A stretch of 21,754 nucleotides of DNA. It comes from CBDCME01 sp965218865 (lineage in GTDB: Bacteria; Pseudomonadota; Alphaproteobacteria; JAAXGF01). Below, in pieces: positions 8,185 to 15,958 of the stretch; position 1 is the stretch's first letter, and each line of letters starts with the position of its first letter. The notes under the pieces are model-generated. The model ran no database searches. It saw only the letters and a program-made list of their open reading frames with translations, and was not told the DNA's origin. The translations under genes were made by a program, and so were the position numbers. Where the stretch lies: positions 1 to 21,754 of the forward strand of contig CBDCME010000061.1 in assembly GCA_965218865.1 (NCBI GenBank). The letters are read 5' to 3'.

Positions 8185-8381
8185 ATATTATCGAGTCGCC
8201 CGTGAAGAACGTGTAAGCGGCTGATGTTGGTAGCTCTTTCGGTTTGGCGAAGTAATCGGATTTGCAAGAAAACGGGTTTTGGGCCTGAAAAGCTTGTGAT
8301 TTGAAATAATTGATTTTGGGGATTCCCTTCCGTTGCGGAACGTGATTCTCTGCTCCCGTCGATTGGGATTGGAGAACTGTG

Positions 8382-8413
8382 ATGAAGCCATCGCGCAAGG
8401 TGTCATCGGGAAT
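8382..8413 (+). pseudogene. 5' fragment of the split IS5-family transposase gene
   Basis: ATG 8382 follows GGAG at 8371-8374 and codes MKPSRKVSSG plus two bases of an Ile codon, where the IS1595-family transposon begins. Joined to the 3' fragment through the shared tcgggaat it reads on in frame as ...SSGIEDLFRSRFEN. This junction is what shows that the two pieces were one gene. Confidence 0.85.
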
Positions 8414-8483
8414 CGTAATTTCATAGTTTAAGGTATTGTTGGCGTGTATCACCTTGGTGTACGGGTCATGTGGTTTTCTACTT

Positions 8484-9020
8484 TCAAGGCAATTGATGAA
8501 AGTCGAAACACCAGCTCTTGCCGTTGATGCTTCGGGCTTCCGCCAATAGGTATATGTCGAGTTTCGCGGCATTATAGTTCCTTATCCAATCTCTCATTTC
8601 TTCGAGCACGTTCTTTCCTTGAGGGCCGATCCTCCCAACCTCCCATACCATTACGCGAACATCGGCACGAGCGACGAGGAGTTTTTGAAAGTCGTCAATA
8701 ACATCCCCGCCTTTTGCCCATTCGCATTCTGCCACCAAGGGAATCGAGCGCATGAATTCATCCTTCTTGTCCGCTAGATACCATAACGCATCAAAAAGCC
8801 ACTCCCCACCGTGAAAACAGGCTGGAATTCTACCGTCTGTCTTGCAAGGGTCGACGCGAGACGCATAGGTCCAAAGTTGCCGGTCCTCGCCCCAGTCTAT
8901 CCGGTGCCCGGCCTCGCATAAGGCCGTTAAAATTTCTTTTGTGCCAAGGTTGCGCCACTCAACCTGCTCGGTCAGTTTGTTAAGAGCGCTTTTTGTATTG
9001 TTGATGATTTTGTCTATCAT
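8484..9020 (-). CDS. Cargo protein of the IS1595-family transposon; unrecognised, possible nuclease-like fold
   Basis: I do not recognise this 178-aa protein. The ATG at 9020 follows GAGGAAG (9025-9031) a few bases upstream. There is no signal peptide or membrane segment. A compact acidic core is visible: GGEWLFDALWY (Glu73, Asp77), LVAECEW (Glu98, Glu100), then DDFQKLLVARADVRVMVW (Asp109/110, Lys113). The order of a hydrophobic strand, E-x-E-W, and D-F-x-K-L-L resembles patterns I associate with PD-(D/E)XK-like nucleases, but this is inference. It lies 162 bases after the P63C gene, same strand, and ends 46 bases inside the left inverted repeat, so it travels with the transposon. Base composition is lower in GC than the neighbouring housekeeping genes. 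Confidence 0.7.
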   Translation of the reverse strand: MIDKIINNTKSALNKLTEQVEWRNLGTKEILTALCEAGHRIDWGEDRQLWTYASRVDPCKTDGRIPACFHGGEWLFDALWYLADKKDEFMRSIPLVAECEWAKGGDVIDDFQKLLVARADVRVMVWEVGRIGPQGKNVLEEMRDWIRNYNAAKLDIYLLAEARSINGKSWCFDFHQLP

Positions 9021-9182
9021 GATCGAACTTCCTCATAGCCAGCTTACAAAGCTGGACGATAAATTGCGGAAGATTCCCGCGTGAAAGCGGGCGGCCCAGC
9101 ATAGGGGCATCCAGCTTCGGGTTTGGCGATAGGGGAAATCCTGGGACTGGTTTTCTACAAAGTCAATGGATTTTCGGCGGCA

Positions 9183-10100
9183 TTAGTCGTCCAGCGGGAG
9201 TTCAAAGTTTGTATTCATCTTAGGAAAAACGCGCTGGAGTCGGCGTTTGAATTCTCTCCAAGCTCGATCGGAGGGGTTGGAGTCAATCACAGACTTCATT
9301 AGAACGATGACCCCATTTAAATGCTTCTGTAAAGCCGGGTGTCCGATGTTGCGAGTAAGGTATTGGTGGTGTTTGGCGGCCCGTGCGCCTGTTTTGATAG
9401 GTGGATTAAGATGTTCTAGTTTTTCCCTTACGCCAGGAGCCAAACGATCCCACACAATGTCATTTGTATAGTGGGCAACCACTTGGGGTCTGTTAACTTT
9501 CATTCCTTGCCATTGCCAACCACGCAAACGAAATATCTCCTGGTAAAATTCATCTGGGAATCGTTTTGCCCACTTGGCATGCTCAGCAAGAAGATATTTG
9601 TCAAGTATCTCTTGCAGAGCCTTTCGGTCGCGTATCTCTTGATAGCCAGTGGCTTCATCGATCAATGCGGCAATGCCGACATGGGCGAGGCCGCGAATCA
9701 ACATCCTCGCATGGTCCGCGATATGAAGTTGGCTTTTGGTTAACGCGCCAGCATCATAGGCATCAATGAACACTTCACACACTGTGGGCAATAATTCATC
9801 GGCATAACCATATGCCACGCCACCCTTGACCCTGCGGAATTCAATCTGACTTGACGTCACGCCTAACTTATTGGGAATAAACGGTTTCAGGTTCTTTGCC
9901 GTCAAAAAAGCGGGCATGTTGACGTCGGCATCATAGTACTTTCGGCCTTTGGCTTGGCGGGCACGTCCAAGTGCTTGCATGAATCCGCTTTGGGTTATCA
10001 GGTGCCGTCCGTCCTCCAATACAGCACAAGGGATTTCAACCTTTCCGCCCGCGAGAACGATGACGCCTTCATGGGTTGCTCTTGGTAGTTTCAACTTCAT
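9183..10100 (-). CDS. P63C-domain protein, cargo of the IS1595-family transposon
   Basis: A 305-aa soluble protein. Residues about 145-225 read like the P63C domain seen in phage and mobile-element proteins: DEATGYQEIRDR, ALQEILDKYL, KWAKRFPDEFYQEIFRLRGW. The C-terminus has HHQYLTRNIGHPALQKHLNG followed by a basic helix. The N-terminal region (residues 8-60) includes an IPCAVLEDGRHLITQSGFMQALGR-like stretch, which suggests a phage-regulator-type module. The biochemical function of P63C is unknown. Its ATG overlaps the transposase stop (ATGA, 4 bases), so it is almost certainly translated with the transposase. That makes it a real part of the element rather than a bystander. Confidence 0.88.
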   Translation of the reverse strand: MKLKLPRATHEGVIVLAGGKVEIPCAVLEDGRHLITQSGFMQALGRARQAKGRKYYDADVNMPAFLTAKNLKPFIPNKLGVTSSQIEFRRVKGGVAYGYADELLPTVCEVFIDAYDAGALTKSQLHIADHARMLIRGLAHVGIAALIDEATGYQEIRDRKALQEILDKYLLAEHAKWAKRFPDEFYQEIFRLRGWQWQGMKVNRPQVVAHYTNDIVWDRLAPGVREKLEHLNPPIKTGARAAKHHQYLTRNIGHPALQKHLNGVIVLMKSVIDSNPSDRAWREFKRRLQRVFPKMNTNFELPLDD

Positions 10101-10984
10101 CGTGCCATTCCCAAACCACGGTTGATGGTGAGGTCGAAGGCTGCAAAGGGATCGGCTTTCCGCAGGTTGTAGCGGTAGCAGAATTCATCGACGTACTTTT
10201 GCAGGTGACGGCGGCTCACGCTGTGGAACTGGCCGAACATCCCGCGCTTCAACAGCGCCCAAAACCCCTCGATGGTATTGGTATGAATGTCGCCATCCAC
10301 GTACCAGTCGTCATGCTTGATGACGCTGTGCGGCAGTAGCTTGGACATGTCGAGGTATGCCTTGTATTCGTCCGTGATCAGGCTGGCTTTCGATGTATCG
10401 ACGCGATCCCGCACGAAAGCCCGCATGTGCTTGGCCTTCATCTTTTCCTTCCGAACCGCCTTTGCCGTGACGTTGCCGCCCCGCTCGACCGCGCCGATTA
10501 CGGGAGCCTTCTTGGTTCCACGGCCCGGCTTGTGTTGTCCGTCCGGCCCGTCTCCCTTGGTGCCCTTGCGCGGCTTGCCGCCCACGTAAGTCTCATCCAT
10601 CTCGACGATGCCGGTCAGCATTTGGCGCTGTTCGTATTGCGTCATGGCCTTGCGGATTTGCATGTTGATCCGCCAAGCCGTGTTCTTGTTGACGTGAATG
10701 TCGCGGGAGAGTTGGAGCGCGGACAGTCCCTTCTTGGCGTTCAGCATCAGCATGACCGCGAGAAACCACTTTTGCAGCGGCATATGGGTATGATGGAAAA
10801 TCGTACCCACCGTTACGCTGAACGATGTCTTGCAATCGTAGCAATAATGACGGTGCTGATTGCGGATGGTGTTGTCGCTGTCACAGTACGCGCATTTCGG
10901 CGTACCGCCCCAACGGGCTTGCTCAAGGCGGGCGATGCAGGATTCTTGGGTGGGAAAGCGCTCGAAAATTCGTACTATGTTCAT
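10097..10984 (-). CDS. IS1595-family transposase of the cargo-bearing transposon
   Basis: A 295-aa DDE transposase that appears intact. An N-terminal zinc ribbon uses Cys31, Cys34, Cys48 and Cys51. A helix-turn-helix region (LSALQLSRDIHVNKNTAWR) follows. The catalytic core shows VEMDETYVGG (Asp130), LITDEYKAY (Asp205) and HTNTIEGFWALLKRG (Glu239). It is clearly a different lineage from the other two IS1595-family transposases in the window, which carry Asn rather than Glu at the third-residue region. The gene starts about 95 bases inside the right inverted repeat and ends in the four-base overlap with the P63C gene. With all motifs, both ends and a perfect target duplication present, the element may still be active. 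Confidence 0.93.
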   Translation of the reverse strand: MNIVRIFERFPTQESCIARLEQARWGGTPKCAYCDSDNTIRNQHRHYCYDCKTSFSVTVGTIFHHTHMPLQKWFLAVMLMLNAKKGLSALQLSRDIHVNKNTAWRINMQIRKAMTQYEQRQMLTGIVEMDETYVGGKPRKGTKGDGPDGQHKPGRGTKKAPVIGAVERGGNVTAKAVRKEKMKAKHMRAFVRDRVDTSKASLITDEYKAYLDMSKLLPHSVIKHDDWYVDGDIHTNTIEGFWALLKRGMFGQFHSVSRRHLQKYVDEFCYRYNLRKADPFAAFDLTINRGLGMAR

Positions 10985-11080
10985 GGCGCTAGGCTCCTGG
11001 GCTGTTGGTTTAACCTCTTGACAAGATTGAACCTACCACGCCCAGGGCCTATCGTCAATACCTTAAACTAGGAAATTCCG

Positions 11081-12412
11081 TCGGGAATAGAGGACCTGTT
11101 CCGCTCGCGGTTCGAAAACATCATCAACCTGCGCCACGAGTTGGTGGTGTTGGGGGGCCGGATCGCGTGGACTTTCTTCGACGAGACCTATGAAGCCTTG
11201 TATTCGGAGGAGGGTCGGCCGGGGGTCCCGACGCGGTTGATGGTTGGGCTGCACATCCTCAAGCATATGTTCGATCTCTCGGATGAGGAGGTCTGCGAGC
11301 GCTGGGTCTACGACCCATACTTCCAGTGCTTCTGCGGCGAAGAGTACTTTCAGCATGAGCTACCCATGGAGCGCTCGTCGATGACCCGGTGGCGGGACCG
11401 GATCGGGCCGGAAGGTTTGGAGAAGGTATTCCAGGAGAGCCTGGCCGTGGCCCACCGGGTGGGGGCGCTGCGGGAGAAGGACCTCGAGCGGGTGACGGTG
11501 GACACCACCGTACAAGAGAAGGCGATTGCCTTTCCGACCGCCGCCAAACTGATGCAACGAGCCCGCGAGCGGCTGGTGCGACTGGCACGGGAGCACGGCA
11601 TTGCCCTGCGTCAGTCCTATACCCGCCTGGGCAAGAGGGCGTTGATCATGCAAGGCCGCTACCGCCATGCCAAACAGCACAAGCGGGCCAACAAGGCCCT
11701 GCGCAAGCTCAAGACCTATCTCGGGCGCACCGTCCGCGACATCCGCCGCAAGACGGCCCAGGAGGAGAGCCTACGGGATACCTTCCGCCGCCCCTTGTGG
11801 CTGGCCGAGCGGGTGTCGACCCAGAAGCGGCGCGACCCCTTGCCCAAGGTCTATTCGCTCCACGCGCCCGAGGTCGAATGCATCGGCAAAGGGAAGGCGC
11901 ACAAGCCGTACGAGTTCGGCTGCAAGGTCTCCGTGGCGGCGACCAATTCCCGCCCCCCCGGCGGCCAGTTCGTCGCCCACGTCAAGGCCTTCCACGGCAA
12001 TCCCTATGATGGCCACACCTTGAGGCAGGTGATCGAAGAGATGGAACGCTGGACGGGGATATCGGCCGAGCGCATCTATGTCGACAAGGGATACCAGGGC
12101 CACGATTACCCCAACAAACACCGCGTCTTTAGATCAGGCCAGAAACGCGGCATCACGCCGACGATCAAGAAGGAGCTCAGGCGGCGCTCCGCCGTCGAGG
12201 CCGTGATCGGACATCTCAAGAGCGATGGCAGGCTGGGGCGCAACTTCCTCAAAGGCCGCGACGGCGACAAGATCAACGCCATCCTCGCCGGCGCCGGCTA
12301 CAACTACCGCCTTGTCCTCAAATGGCTGAGGCGTTTGTTTGTCCAAATCCTGGCCGCGCTCCTCAGCGACATCTCGCACCCCACCGCAAACCCAATCGCC
12401 GCTTCAGCTTGA
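11081..12412 (+). pseudogene. 3' fragment of the split IS5-family transposase gene
   Basis: The frame continues from the duplicated tcgggaat and runs to TGA at 12412. Rejoined with the 5' fragment it gives about 451 aa. Visible are EDLFRSRFENIINLRHELV, the dimer/DNA-binding region with LKHMFDLSDEEVCERW and YFQHELPMERSSMTRWR, and the catalytic residues in VTVDTTVQEKAIAFPT (first Asp), IYVDKGYQGHDY (second Asp) and AVEAVIGHLKSDGRLGRN (Glu). Apart from the insertion I see no damage, so the IS5 copy was probably intact when the IS1595-family transposon landed in it. A TTG at 11141 could start a truncated protein lacking the first 28 residues, but nothing suggests it is expressed. Confidence 0.9.
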
Positions 12413-12443
12413 AATCAGGGTTCTTCACGGACGACTACTTATA

Positions 12444-13607
12444 CCAACCGCCCCAGAGTTTGACTCGCGCAAAGGTTTACACGCTAGGTTTTGTGTGATT
12501 CAAGGTTGTTGGCAACAAGGGAGTGTGTTCAATGCCAACGATTCCTTTGCGAAACGACTTTGATGCTGAAAGAGTCCGTGTTCTTGCGGCACGGAGCGAT
12601 GATGGGAACCAGGCGCGACGGCTTTTGTCGATGGCGGCCATCTACGATGGGATGGATCGAGCGTGCGCGGCGGGTATTGGCGGCATGGATCGGCAGACGT
12701 TGCGGGACTGGGTTCACCGGTTCAACGCGGGAGGTCCGGCCGGTCTGATCGACCGCAAGCCGAACGGGGCGTTGCGTCGGTTGACGCCGTCGCAAATGGC
12801 GGCGCTTTCGCGGGCTATCGAGGCCGGTCCCGATCCCGAACGGGATGGGGTCGTGCGCTGGCGCTGCATCGATCTCAAGCAACTGATCCGAACGCGCTTC
12901 GGCGTGGACTATCACGAGCGGAGCGTCGGCAAGCTGCTGGCCGCGCTCGGGTTCTCGCATATTTCCGCGCGCCCGCGCCACGTCGGCCAGGATGCGCGGG
13001 CACAGGAGGAATTTAAAAAAAAGTTTTCCCGAACACTTGGCGAAAATCGTAGCGGCACAGCCACCGGACACGCCCATCGAGGTTTGGTTTCAAGATGAAA
13101 TGCGCGTCGGCCAGAAGAACAGCCTGGTGCGCCAGTGGGCCCCAAAGGGATCGCGCCCGCGCCAGGTCAAGGACCTACGGACCTCTTCGGCGTATCTCTT
13201 CGGCGCCATCTGCCCCGAGCGCGGTGAGGGCGCGGCGCTGGTCATGCCGCGCGCCAATACTGAAGCCATGGACCTGCATCTCGAGGAAATCAGCCGGGCC
13301 GTTGCCCCAAACGCCCATGCCGTCGTGCTGCTCGACCAAGCCGCATGGCACACCACTGCCAAACTCGGCATCCCGGAGAACATCTCCCTCGTGCCTTTGC
13401 CACCCAAGTCCCCGGAGCTCAATCCCGCCGAAAATGTCTGGCAATACCTCCGCCAGAACTGGCTCTCCAATCGTGTCTTCGACTCCTATGAAGCCATCGT
13501 CGAGGCCTCTTGCCAAGCCTGGAACAACCTGACCGACCAACCTTGGAAGATCATGTCCATCGGCCTCAGAGCGTGGGATCGCACAAGTCAATGTTAAGGG
13601 CGGTTGG
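12444..13607 (+). mobile_element. IS630-family insertion sequence, copy 1 (1164 bp)
   Basis: The ends are inverted repeats starting ccaaccgccc, and TA dinucleotides flank both sides (12442-12443 and 13608-13609), as expected for IS630/Tc1-type insertion at TA. The element is almost base-identical to the inverted copy at 19884-21046. It sits a few bases beyond the right end of the IS5-family element. Confidence 0.93.
12532..13597 (+). pseudogene. IS630-family transposase, split by one extra A in a poly-A run
   Basis: ATG 12532 follows AGGGAG. The N-terminal helix-turn-helix part (MDRQTLRDWVHRFNAGGPAGL) is in one frame up to EEFKKK. The DDE part continues in another frame from about 13020: VWFQDEMRVGQKN, VVLLDQAAWHTT, and SPELNPAENVWQYLR with the three catalytic acids. 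The break is at AATTT followed by eight A (13015-13022); the otherwise near-identical copy 2 has seven and an intact frame. Either the copy is dead or full-length protein is made by slippage on A8. The last residues read AWDRTSQC instead of AWARTSQC in copy 2. Confidence 0.88.
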
Positions 13608-13609
13608 TA

Positions 13610-14223
13610 TTAGGTGCACCATAGGTGCAATCGGGACGGATTTCGGGCCGCTGCGTGCCTATTCCCCCGCTCGGTATCAGCCGGCCCCCGCTGTCGCCCT
13701 GTCGGTAGTCCCCAAGGGTAGTTCGGCACACACCCCCCGATGGGGTTGGGGGCGGATAGCTTCGTACCCCGCACACCTCCCGCCAAAAGGGACCCTTTCC
13801 GAAATTTGGGAAACCAAAAAGCAAGAACCGTTGGGTCCCCTATCTCCAAAATTCCCGAGCCTTAAAATCGCGCCGATTGAGACTGGGCCCGACAACGAGT
13901 TAGCGGACGAATAGGTCAGTATTGCTGACATTCTGCACGAGACAATCCGCGCCGTCGTCGAGGCTTACGCGGATGGGTCAGCAAGAAAGTCCTTTGGAAT
14001 TTTCCCGGAAATAAAAAGGGGCCGATCCACCCGGCGGCCTGTTCGCCAGAATCCCCAGGGACAAAAAGGCGTCACGGGTGGCGGCGCGGTAATCAGAACG
14101 GCGGCTTGCGGCAGGAAAGCAGCCGTGGTCAGACGCGGCCCTTCACGGCAGCAGCTAGCCAAAAGCTGCCATTCTAGGCTCACCAAGAACGGCGCCAGAC
14201 GCGGTTGGCTTAATCATCTCCCT
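13610..14223. other. Unassigned region, no convincing gene
   Basis: About 610 bases between IS630 copy 1 and the small broken gene. A plus-strand frame is open from 13915 to 14322 and starts with a protein-like stretch (ADILHETIRAVVEAYADGSA), but it has no good start codon and becomes compositionally odd. This may be the worn remnant of a gene. The rest reads as non-coding. A 14-base word (cagcagctagccaa, 14149-14162) recurs at 21142-21155. Next to it, ggcagc and gctgcc can pair as a small hairpin. Confidence 0.4.
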
Positions 14224-14365
14224 CTACCCCAGCAGGGCGTGCACCCCCGGGTCCGCCAGTATCATACCGACGACCGCGGCCCCCGCGACGACCGTCAATC
14301 CCCAGGCGAGCCAAGTCGCTAGGCTACCTCGTGATTGCTCTTATTCGGGAGCCTGACTTGGCCAT
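14224..14365 (-). pseudogene. Small membrane-protein gene broken by a one-base insertion
   Basis: An ATG at 14365 with AGGAGG eight bases upstream starts MAKSGSRI and then runs into a stop. In the neighbouring frame the sequence continues as EQSRGSLATW, then a clear hydrophobic helix (LTVVAGAAVVGMIL), and ends ADPGVHALLG at TAG 14226-14224. The span of 142 bases is one more than a multiple of three. Removing one A from the ATAAGAG stretch restores a 46-codon protein with one transmembrane segment. It is divergent from the blaI-like gene, sharing the intergenic region. The gene is unrecognised, and a sequencing error at this base would make it intact. Confidence 0.5.
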
Positions 14366-14406
14366 CGAATTCCCTCCTCGGCACATACCCCAAGAAAAAA
14401 CGCCTA

Positions 14407-14435
14407 TTGATAGTCGGCTTTTCGTATGGGAATAT
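14407..14435 (+). promoter_or_regulatory. Candidate promoter of the blaI-M56 pair
   Basis: TTGATA (14407-14412) and GAATAT (14430-14435) are separated by 17 bases. Transcription would begin near 14442, ahead of the GTG start with its strong ribosome site at 14467. The -10 match is poor. I do not see a clear TACAnnTGTA-type BlaI operator. Confidence 0.3.
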
Positions 14436-14466
14436 GGTTCGACGCACATGGCGAGGGGGGAATCAC

Positions 14467-14877
14467 GTGCTTGGACGGGCGAGATCTCATATCGGGCATT
14501 CTCGTATCGGCGAGCTTGAACAGTGCGTCTTGGAACGCCTCTGGGCAAGCGGTTCCAGCAACCCCAAGGCCATGCACCGGGCCGTCGGAATAACCCGGGG
14601 AATATCGCATAACACCATTCAGACCACCTTGGAGCGGCTCTTTCGGAAGAAATTGCTCGAGCGGGTAAAGGTCAGTCACGCGTATGTGTATTTCCCCCTG
14701 ATCACCCGCGACGGACTTATCTCGCGGATGATCAGCGACGTGTTCGAAGCGCTCTCGAGCGACAAGGACGATCTCGTTTCGGCATTCGTCGATCTGGCTT
14801 CCCGCGCCGACGAGAAAACGCTCAACAAGCTGAAACGATTGATTGCCCGCTACCGCGCGGACATCGAAGAAAAATGA
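14467..14877 (+). CDS. BlaI/MecI/CopY-family repressor
   Basis: A 136-aa winged-helix repressor. The wHTH spans about residues 15-80: IGELEQCVLERLW, then AMHRAVGITRGISHNTIQTTLERLFRKKLLERVK and the wing AYVYFPLITRDG. A C-terminal dimerisation helix region follows (DLVSAFVDLASRADEKTLNKLKRLIARYR). I chose GTG 14467 because the G-rich run GAGGGGGG lies just upstream (14453-14460); an ATG at 14434 would add 11 residues but has a poorly placed site. The last codons overlap the M56 gene (ATGA). In the known BlaI/BlaR1 and MecI/MecR1 pairs the repressor is released when the partner protease is activated; a similar circuit is likely here, with an unknown signal and unknown targets. Confidence 0.9.
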   Translation: MLGRARSHIGHSRIGELEQCVLERLWASGSSNPKAMHRAVGITRGISHNTIQTTLERLFRKKLLERVKVSHAYVYFPLITRDGLISRMISDVFEALSSDKDDLVSAFVDLASRADEKTLNKLKRLIARYRADIEEK

Positions 14878-15863
14878 CCCCGTTGGACACCTTGGACAAA
14901 CTCATCCTGGGGAGCCTGATGGCCGCTCTCGTGCTGCTGGTCGCGGCCGCCGCGGGCGCGGTGGTCTATTGGCTGGCCTGTTGGCAGGTCCCAGGGAAGC
15001 CACGGGTCAAATCGGTGAACGTCCTCCTGGCGGGTTCGGCGATGCCACTGGGAGTGGTCCTGTTGTTGGCGGGATTAACCCTGATGCCGTCGTTCGCCAA
15101 CTGGCTCGGTATCATCAGTGACCACTGCCACCAGGCCATGAACGGCAGCCGGGAATTATGTTCTCCTCACCGGCCCGTTCCGCTCCATGACGTCTTACAA
15201 TGGTGGATGTATTGTCTGTTGGGAGGCGTGTTGCTCCTATTTCTGTTTGTCCTCTCCAAGGACGTCGAAAAAATCACTGATTTATTACGAACCTTCCTAA
15301 CGTTTACTCGGCGTTGTATCGCGGGCGATGTGGGGGTCGTGCACTGGAATGGGCCCTTGGCGGTCACGGTCGGATTTCCAAGAGCGTGCATTTTCATCTC
15401 CTCGCATCTGATCGATCACTTGTCGGAAAAGGAGTTGGCGGTCGTGCTGGCGCACGAGCGCGCCCACGTTTGCGGCCACGACACCGTCAAAAGCCTCGTC
15501 GCGAGGACCTTTTCCATGCTTCAGTTTCCGGGCATCCGGCGCCGGCTTCTTAGAGACCTATCCTTGGCCATGGAGCACGCCTGCGACGAATCGGCCTCGA
15601 CGAAAGTCGGCGGCCGGCTTCACGTCGCCGAAACGATCCTCTCGGTCGAGCACCTTTACAGCGCCTTTCCGCGCCAAGCCGAAGCCATGTCCATCGCCGG
15701 CAGCAACATTCGCTTTCGGGTCGAAACACTCCTGTCCCATCAGGGGCGGGCGGTGCTCCCGTGGCTGTTTCCGGCCCTCGGGTCGATGGCCGTCTGCCTC
15801 TCGATATTAGTGATCGCCGATCCGCTCCACCAGTTCATTGAAGCGGTCCTTGGAGGGAGATGA
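14874..15863 (+). CDS. M56-family (BlaR1-type) membrane metalloprotease without a sensor domain
   Basis: A 329-aa integral membrane protein. Hydrophobic segments are at about residues 12-34, 50-71, 112-128 and 291-313. The gluzincin motif HERAH is at 194-198 (LAHERAHVCGHD), with a probable third zinc ligand in MEHACDESA (about residue 234). This is the protease module of BlaR1/MecR1. Those proteins have an extracellular penicillin-binding sensor after the last helix, but here the protein ends 16 residues after it. Signal input must therefore come from the loops or a partner; the loop at about residues 72-111 contains three Cys/His-rich spots (DHCHQ, ELCSPH). It is translated with the repressor through a 4-base overlap. 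Confidence 0.9.
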   Translation: MTPLDTLDKLILGSLMAALVLLVAAAAGAVVYWLACWQVPGKPRVKSVNVLLAGSAMPLGVVLLLAGLTLMPSFANWLGIISDHCHQAMNGSRELCSPHRPVPLHDVLQWWMYCLLGGVLLLFLFVLSKDVEKITDLLRTFLTFTRRCIAGDVGVVHWNGPLAVTVGFPRACIFISSHLIDHLSEKELAVVLAHERAHVCGHDTVKSLVARTFSMLQFPGIRRRLLRDLSLAMEHACDESASTKVGGRLHVAETILSVEHLYSAFPRQAEAMSIAGSNIRFRVETLLSHQGRAVLPWLFPALGSMAVCLSILVIADPLHQFIEAVLGGR

Positions 15864-15958
15864 TCCGGTCGCGGAATCCCTTCCGCTTGGCCGATGCCCC
15901 TTTCCGTCATAACCACGTTCAGCTAAGCACCGAGACCGCGTCAATGATCTATTCGATA

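Larger units (their letters stand above)
8414..11080 (-). mobile_element. IS1595-family transposon, copy B, with two cargo genes (2667 bp)
   Basis: The ends are 25-bp inverted repeats with two mismatches, sharing the core tagtttaaggtattg (8414-8438 and 11056-11080). Flanking them are perfect 8-bp direct repeats tcgggaat (8406-8413 and 11081-11088). It is about 2.6 times longer than the other IS1595-family elements here. It carries, all on the minus strand, a transposase, a P63C-domain gene and a 178-aa gene. IS1595-family elements with passenger genes are known as a class; this particular cargo pair is not one I can place. It inserted after codon 11 of an IS5-family transposase gene. Confidence 0.92.
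8194..12436 (+). mobile_element. IS5-family insertion sequence, interrupted by an IS1595-family transposon
   Basis: The inner part of the terminal repeats is agtcgcccgtgaagaac at 8194-8210 and its complement gttcttcacggacgact at 12420-12436 (16 of 17 match). Removing 8414-11080 and one copy of the duplicated tcgggaat leaves an element of about 1.57 kb with one transposase gene. The outermost one to three bases at each end, and any target duplication, are not clear. The right end lies only a few bases from an IS630 element. The left end lies next to tRNA-Ala. Confidence 0.85.

Noticed and set aside
13510..13914. A 134-codon plus-strand frame leaving the IS630 3' end
   Set aside because: Its first third is an alternate frame of the transposase, and the rest shows no protein-like pattern or start signal.
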